Source of the DNA: Variovorax sp. CF313
GTDB taxonomy: Bacteria; Pseudomonadota; Gammaproteobacteria; Burkholderiales; Burkholderiaceae_C
Length of the DNA: 64,000 bases
NCBI RefSeq assembly: GCF_000282635.1
Contig: NZ_AKIW01000020.1
Span: 124,001 to 188,000 of the forward strand
Reading direction: 5' to 3'
Shown piece after piece: positions 59,192 to 64,000 of this stretch (position 1 is its first letter; every line of letters starts with the position of its first letter). The translations under genes and the position numbers were made by a program. The notes under the pieces were generated by a model. That model was not told where the DNA came from, ran no database searches, and worked only from the letters and a program-made list of their open reading frames with translations.

Positions 59192-62005
59192 TCAGCGCAG
59201 TTCTGCGAGCAGCTGACGGGCTTGCGACTTGAGATCGCCGGCGCTTTCGGCTTCGACTTCCTCGACCAGCGAACGGGCACCTTCGACGTCGCCGATGGCT
59301 TGCAGTTCGCGAGCCAGCGACAGCTTGACGGCGTGCGGGCTGTCGTCGCCTTCATCGTCATCGTGCGTGGCGGTTGCGGCGGGCTTCGCGGTTTCGGCGG
59401 GGCGGGCTGGCAGGCCTGCCAGCGCGCTCATGTCGAACTCGATGAAGCCCGAGTCGGCCGGCAGCGCATTGCGCAGCATGGCGGGGCGGGTGTTGTCCGC
59501 ATCGCTCAGCGAACCGGGGAGCGTGTCGACCGTCAGCGCGCCGGGGGCGGTGTCGAAATCGTTTTCGAGATCGACAGGCGTGGCGGCGTGGCCATTCGAC
59601 AGGGGGGCTGGGGGGCGTGCGGTCGTCGGAGCGGACGCGTAGATCGACTTCGGCAGGCTGGCGCTGACCGGTGCATGTTGCTGGGCCGGTGCGGGGGCGG
59701 GTGCCGGCGGCGTGGTCAGGTCGAGGTCGAAGTCCAGCGGTGCCACCGAGGGCACGAAGGCGGGCGGAGCAACGGCAACCGGCGGCGCAACGGGAGTAGG
59801 TGCTGCCGGCTTGGCGGCCGCGGCGAGGGCGCCCGCGAAGGCGGCCGTCTCGGCCGCGCTGGCGCCGCCGCTGCGGGGAGCGCCCGATTCGTACAGCGGG
59901 TTGCCCGGATCGAGATCCTTGCCCATGTCGACCACACGGTTCCAGTCGGAGCCGAGGCCGCCCGTCAGCTTGTGCACTTCGGTGGCGAGGCCTTCGTAGG
60001 CACGCACGTCGCGGCGCTTGGCGTGGATCTCGAGCAGCTTGAGGTGGATGGCGGTGCGGTCCGGGTTCAGGCGCAGCGCTTCGCGCAGGATTTCCTCGGC
60101 CTGCAGGTCGCGGCCATAGGCCAGGTAGACGTCGGCTTCGGCCACGGGATCGACGTCGCCCGCGTCGAGCTGGCTCGGCGAGTACGACAGCGACGAGACG
60201 GTGGAGTCGCCACGATGCTTGGTGTCGACCGATTCGCCGCCGCTGGCGCCGAAGAACGAGTCCTTCGGGATGCGGCTTTCGAGGAACACGCTCTCGCTCA
60301 TTTCCTCGCGCCGGCGGCCCAGCACGCGGTACAGCAGGAAGCCGATGAGCAGCGCGATCAGCGCCGCGCCGGCCAGCATCAGCGGGTTGTCCAGGAGCTC
60401 TTCGAGGAAGGTGGGCTCCGGCGGGGGCGGCGGTGCCGGCTTCTTCACGGCCGGCTTGGGTGCCGTGGCAGCCACGGCGGCGCTCGCAGCCGGAGTTGCG
60501 GGAGCAGCAGCTGCATCGGTTGCGGCTGCTGCCGGTGCGGCAGCGGCGGCCTCTGCCGTCGGGGCAGCAGCAGGAGCGGCAGCAGTTGCCTCGGTCGTGG
60601 GCGCGGCGGGGCTCGGTGCTGCCGTTGCCGCTGCAGGAACTGCGGGTGCGGCCGCGACGACAGGAGCCGGGGCCGGGGCTGGCGCCGGCGCAGCAATGGG
60701 GGCAGGGCTTGCGGCGACTGGAGGCGCGACCGTCGCGCTGGTGGCCGGTGTCGGAACCGGGATGCCCGGCTTTGCCGGTGCCGGTGCAGCCGCACCGGCA
60801 GCAGCAGGTGCCGACGAACCGGTGCCCGTTGCAGCCTTGAGCTTGTTCAGCTCGCTGATGTTCTTCGACAGTTCCGCGACGCGGTTGCTGCTGTCCTGCG
60901 CCTGGCGGCTCTGGGCGACCTTCTCGTCGGCGGCGCGGGAGGCCGCGCTGCCTTGCGAGATCGTGAGCTTGTCGGGCGTGCTGGCCGCCGCGTTGCGGTC
61001 TTCGACGTTGGCCTGCAGCTTGCCCGAGGCCTTGCGGCTCGCGGCCGCGACGTTCGAGGTCGGCGCGTTGTCGGCCAGCCGCTGGCGATAGGCGCCGAAG
61101 TCGCGGCTTTGTGCCGTGACCGTGCGGCGGGCTTCGTCCGGCAGGACGGCGGCCGCCTCGGCGCTGCTCGGCAGATCGAGCACGGCGCCGGCGCGCATGC
61201 GGTTGATGTTGCCGCCCGAGAACGCATCCGGATTGGCGAGCAGCAACGCGACCAGCATCTGGTCCAGGGACACGTCGGCGGGCTTGTGGGCGGCCGCGAT
61301 CTTGCTGGCGGTGTCGCCGCGCTGCACCGTAACCTGTTCGCCGCCACTGCTGCGAGCAGGTGCGGCCGCAGTGACCGGCGCGGGCGCTGCTGCGGCCGGC
61401 GCAGGCGCCGCGGGTGCTGCCGATGGCGCCGCCACAGGGGCGCGCTCGCGGCGCGCACGCGCTGCCGGGGCAGTGCGTTCGGTCGGCGTGGCGATCCGGG
61501 GTGCAATGGGCGTGGCCGGCGCGCTGGTCGTTGGCTGGCGCGTGGCCGGCGGATCGAGCAGCACGGTGTAGTCGCGCACGATCCGGCCGGAGGCGCCGTT
61601 GGCTTCGAGCAGCAGGTCGACGAACGGGTCGTTCAATGGGCGGTTGCCGCTCAGACGCACCACGTACTGGCCGCCGGCGCGACGCTGCAGCGTCGCCTTG
61701 ACGTCGCTCAGTGCCGAGTTGTACGGAACGCCCGCGTTTTTGAAGGCTTCGGCCGTGGCGATGTTGATCTTCAGACCGTCCGCCTCGTTGGCGGCGATTT
61801 CGGTCACGTCGATCTCGGCGCGCAACGGTTCGCCCAAGGCCGATTGCACCTTCAGCTGACCCAGCGCAAAAGCGCTGGCGTCGGTGCTGGCGATGCCCAG
61901 GGCCACGGCTGCCGCCGCGCCGAGGATGGAAAGCCGCCAGCCATTCGATGGCAGAAGCGGGCGAGCGGCCGATGGGCTGGCCGCAGGCAACAGATGTCTT
62001 GTCAT
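59192..62005 (-). CDS. fimV: FimV/HubP-type polar scaffold protein
   Basis: A 937-residue inner-membrane protein that in relatives organises cell poles and supports type IV pili and twitching. Parts in order: signal peptide (about 1-45), a conserved periplasmic domain starting FALGQLKVQSALGEPLRAEIDV, a LysM-like peptidoglycan-binding domain (about 223-280), a short coiled coil (about 365-392), a Pro/Ala-rich spacer (about 395-530), one membrane helix (541-560), a cytoplasmic part with a TPR-like motif (AEEILREALRLNPD) and the typical FimV C-terminus (KLSLARELQAIGDVEGARSLVEEV). It lies between asd and truA, the usual FimV position. Confidence 0.92.
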   Translation of the reverse strand: MTRHLLPAASPSAARPLLPSNGWRLSILGAAAAVALGIASTDASAFALGQLKVQSALGEPLRAEIDVTEIAANEADGLKINIATAEAFKNAGVPYNSALSDVKATLQRRAGGQYVVRLSGNRPLNDPFVDLLLEANGASGRIVRDYTVLLDPPATRQPTTSAPATPIAPRIATPTERTAPAARARRERAPVAAPSAAPAAPAPAAAAPAPVTAAAPARSSGGEQVTVQRGDTASKIAAAHKPADVSLDQMLVALLLANPDAFSGGNINRMRAGAVLDLPSSAEAAAVLPDEARRTVTAQSRDFGAYRQRLADNAPTSNVAAASRKASGKLQANVEDRNAAASTPDKLTISQGSAASRAADEKVAQSRQAQDSSNRVAELSKNISELNKLKAATGTGSSAPAAAGAAAPAPAKPGIPVPTPATSATVAPPVAASPAPIAAPAPAPAPAPVVAAAPAVPAAATAAPSPAAPTTEATAAAPAAAPTAEAAAAAPAAAATDAAAAPATPAASAAVAATAPKPAVKKPAPPPPPEPTFLEELLDNPLMLAGAALIALLIGFLLYRVLGRRREEMSESVFLESRIPKDSFFGASGGESVDTKHRGDSTVSSLSYSPSQLDAGDVDPVAEADVYLAYGRDLQAEEILREALRLNPDRTAIHLKLLEIHAKRRDVRAYEGLATEVHKLTGGLGSDWNRVVDMGKDLDPGNPLYESGAPRSGGASAAETAAFAGALAAAAKPAAPTPVAPPVAVAPPAFVPSVAPLDFDLDLTTPPAPAPAPAQQHAPVSASLPKSIYASAPTTARPPAPLSNGHAATPVDLENDFDTAPGALTVDTLPGSLSDADNTRPAMLRNALPADSGFIEFDMSALAGLPARPAETAKPAATATHDDDEGDDSPHAVKLSLARELQAIGDVEGARSLVEEVEAESAGDLKSQARQLLAELR

Positions 62006-62174
62006 GCTGATAGGGGGCGGCTCAGGCCCAGAATTTGTAAGAGGACGTTAGCACCATCACCGGGTACTGACAAGGCAGTGCGCGTGTTCTACCCAGTGCG
62101 CGCATACTTACGATCACATCTTCCGTTGCCGGAAGGCAACAGTTTGTGTTTCAAAAGGCCCTGAGCTGCCTGCA

Positions 62175-63320
62175 TCAAGCTTCGAGCAGGATGCGCAGCA
62201 TGCGGCGCAGGGGTTCGGCGGCGCCCCACAGCAGCTGGTCGCCGATGGTGAAGGCACCGACGTACTCAGGGCCCATCGCCAGCTTGCGGATGCGGCCGAC
62301 CGGAATGTTCATGGTGCCCGTCACGGCCACCGGCGTCAGGTCCTTCACGGTGGCTTCGCGCGTGTTGGGCACCACGCTGGCCCACGGGTTGTCCGCGGCG
62401 ATCATCGCTTCGATGTCGGCCAGGGGGACATCCTTCTTGAGCTTGAAGGTCAGGGCCTGGCTGTGGCAGCGCATCGCACCGACGCGCACGCAGAAGCCAT
62501 CGACGGGTACGGCGGCAGTGCCGAAGCCCGCACCCTGGCCGAGGATCTTGTTGGTTTCTGCACCGGCCTTCCACTCTTCCTTGGACATGCCGTCGCCCAG
62601 GTCCTTATCGATCCAGGGGATCAGCGAGCCGCCCAGCGGCGCGCCGAAATTGGCCGTTTCGGCTGCGCTCAGGTTCTGCTGCTTGTGCAGCACCTTGCGG
62701 TCGATCTCGAGAATGGCCGACTTCGGGTCGTCGAGCAGCGCGCGCACTTCGGCGTTCAGGGTGCCGAACTGGGTCAGCAGCTCGCGCATGTGCTGAGCGC
62801 CGCCGCCAGAGGCTGCCTGGTAGGTCATGCTGGTCATCCACTCGACAAGGCCGGCCTTGTAGAGGGCGCCAACGCCCATGAGCATGCAGCTCACGGTGCA
62901 GTTGCCGCCGATCCAGTTCTTGCCGCCGTTGGCGAGCGCGTTCTGGATCACCGGCAGGTTGACCGGGTCAAGCACGATGACCGCGTCGTCCTGCATGCGC
63001 AGGGTGGAGGCGGCGTCGATCCAGTGGCCGGCCCAGCCCGCGGCGCGCAGCTTGGGGAAGACCTCGCTGGTGTAGTCCCCGCCCTGGCAGGTGATGACGA
63101 TGTCGCACTTCTTCAGTGCCTCGATGTCGTTCGCATCCTTCAGCGCGGTTTCGTTCCTGGCCATTGCCGGAGCCTTGCCGCCAGCGTTGGAGGTCGAGAA
63201 GAAGACCGGCTCGATGAGACCGAAGTCGCCTTCGGCCTGCATGCGGTCCATCAGGACCGAGCCGACCATGCCGCGCCAGCCTACGAGGCCGACCAGAGGT
63301 TGATTGGATGCGTTCGCCAT
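62175..63320 (-). CDS. asd: Aspartate-semialdehyde dehydrogenase
   Basis: A 381-residue NADPH-dependent enzyme that makes aspartate semialdehyde for lysine, threonine, methionine and diaminopimelate. The NADP loop is [17 protein letters not shown] (11-27), the catalytic Cys is C141 in [11 protein letters not shown], and the His lies in [14 protein letters not shown]. It is of the gram-negative type, longer than the archaeal form. The 169-base gap to fimV contains no gene, and leuB lies 90 bases upstream on the same strand. Confidence 0.97.
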   Translation of the reverse strand: MANASNQPLVGLVGWRGMVGSVLMDRMQAEGDFGLIEPVFFSTSNAGGKAPAMARNETALKDANDIEALKKCDIVITCQGGDYTSEVFPKLRAAGWAGHWIDAASTLRMQDDAVIVLDPVNLPVIQNALANGGKNWIGGNCTVSCMLMGVGALYKAGLVEWMTSMTYQAASGGGAQHMRELLTQFGTLNAEVRALLDDPKSAILEIDRKVLHKQQNLSAAETANFGAPLGGSLIPWIDKDLGDGMSKEEWKAGAETNKILGQGAGFGTAAVPVDGFCVRVGAMRCHSQALTFKLKKDVPLADIEAMIAADNPWASVVPNTREATVKDLTPVAVTGTMNIPVGRIRKLAMGPEYVGAFTIGDQLLWGAAEPLRRMLRILLEA

Positions 63321-63410
63321 TTCAGTTTGCCCTTGTGAAAAAAGAAAAAGTTGTCTTTTTTTGCCCCCGACTCGTCGAGCCGGGGAGGGGCGTGACGAAG
63401 CGGGCTGCGG

Positions 63411-64000
<590 letters not shown>

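Noticed and set aside
59222..62164. A 980-codon open frame on the plus strand opposite fimV
   Set aside because: It is antisense to fimV; its Gly/Arg/Cys-rich product has no domain pattern.

Overview
The window is about 67 to 70 percent GC, tightly packed with genes on both strands, and looks like chromosomal housekeeping DNA of a beta-proteobacterium of the order Burkholderiales. The family Comamonadaceae, and a Variovorax-like member in particular, fits best. The support is gene order (argH next to an AlgZ/AlgR-type pair, ppc back to back with hemCDXY, the yceD-rpmF-plsX-fab cluster running into rpoE-rseA-rseB-mucD-lepA-lepB-rnc-era-recO-pdxJ-acpS-nagZ, and leuB-asd-fimV-truA-trpFBA-accD) together with protein style. 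The genus is an inference from memory of such clusters and was not tested by a search.

Layout. 1-2250: the end of a membrane/helical-repeat protein facing a rhomboid protease. 2268-6901: argininosuccinate lyase, then a LytS/LytTR-type two-component pair and an AI-2E-family exporter. 6953-10835: a small accessory block (GNAT acetyltransferase, LysR regulator, MFS exporter, a two-helix membrane protein, a GFA-fold zinc protein). 10900-18029: PEP carboxylase divergent from hemC-hemD-hemX-hemY. 18242-25174: RNase E divergent from rluC, a HAD phosphatase, a Rieske protein and an SppA-type protease. 25179-27684: an MFS transporter, a tetrapyrrole-methylase-family methyltransferase and a Maf protein on the minus strand. 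27767-34269: yceD, rpmF, plsX, fabH, fabD, fabG, acpP, fabF, i.e. initiation and elongation of fatty acid synthesis coupled to ribosomal protein L32. 34286-38833: a YgfX-like membrane protein and the sigma-E envelope stress module (rpoE, rseA, rseB, mucD/degP). 39355-47390: lepA, lepB, a DUF4845 protein, rnc, era, recO, pdxJ, acpS, nagZ. 47394-49628: two glycosyltransferase-like accessory genes, one of them an internal duplication. 49742-53864 (minus): a YgjP-like metalloprotein, an Hsp70-like ATPase, lysyl-tRNA synthetase and a LON-domain protein. 53914-54474: a YggT-family membrane protein. 54543-64000 (minus): accD, trpA, trpB, trpF, truA, fimV, asd and the end of leuB.

Many genes overlap by 1 to 8 bases (ATGA, GTGA, TTGA or TGATG junctions), which argues for translational coupling. 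Clear intrinsic terminators lie at hemY/rne, after mucD, before lepA, between rpmF and plsX, and between the YggT gene and accD. No tRNA, rRNA, insertion sequence, prophage or CRISPR array was seen.

The least explained parts are the 520-base gap between mucD and lepA, which holds nested RNA-like stems and a strong terminator and may encode a small RNA; the tandem-domain glycosyltransferase pair; a terminator-like hairpin that ends three bases before plsX; a probable CTG start for rnc; and dispersed palindromic repeats shared by several intergenic gaps.
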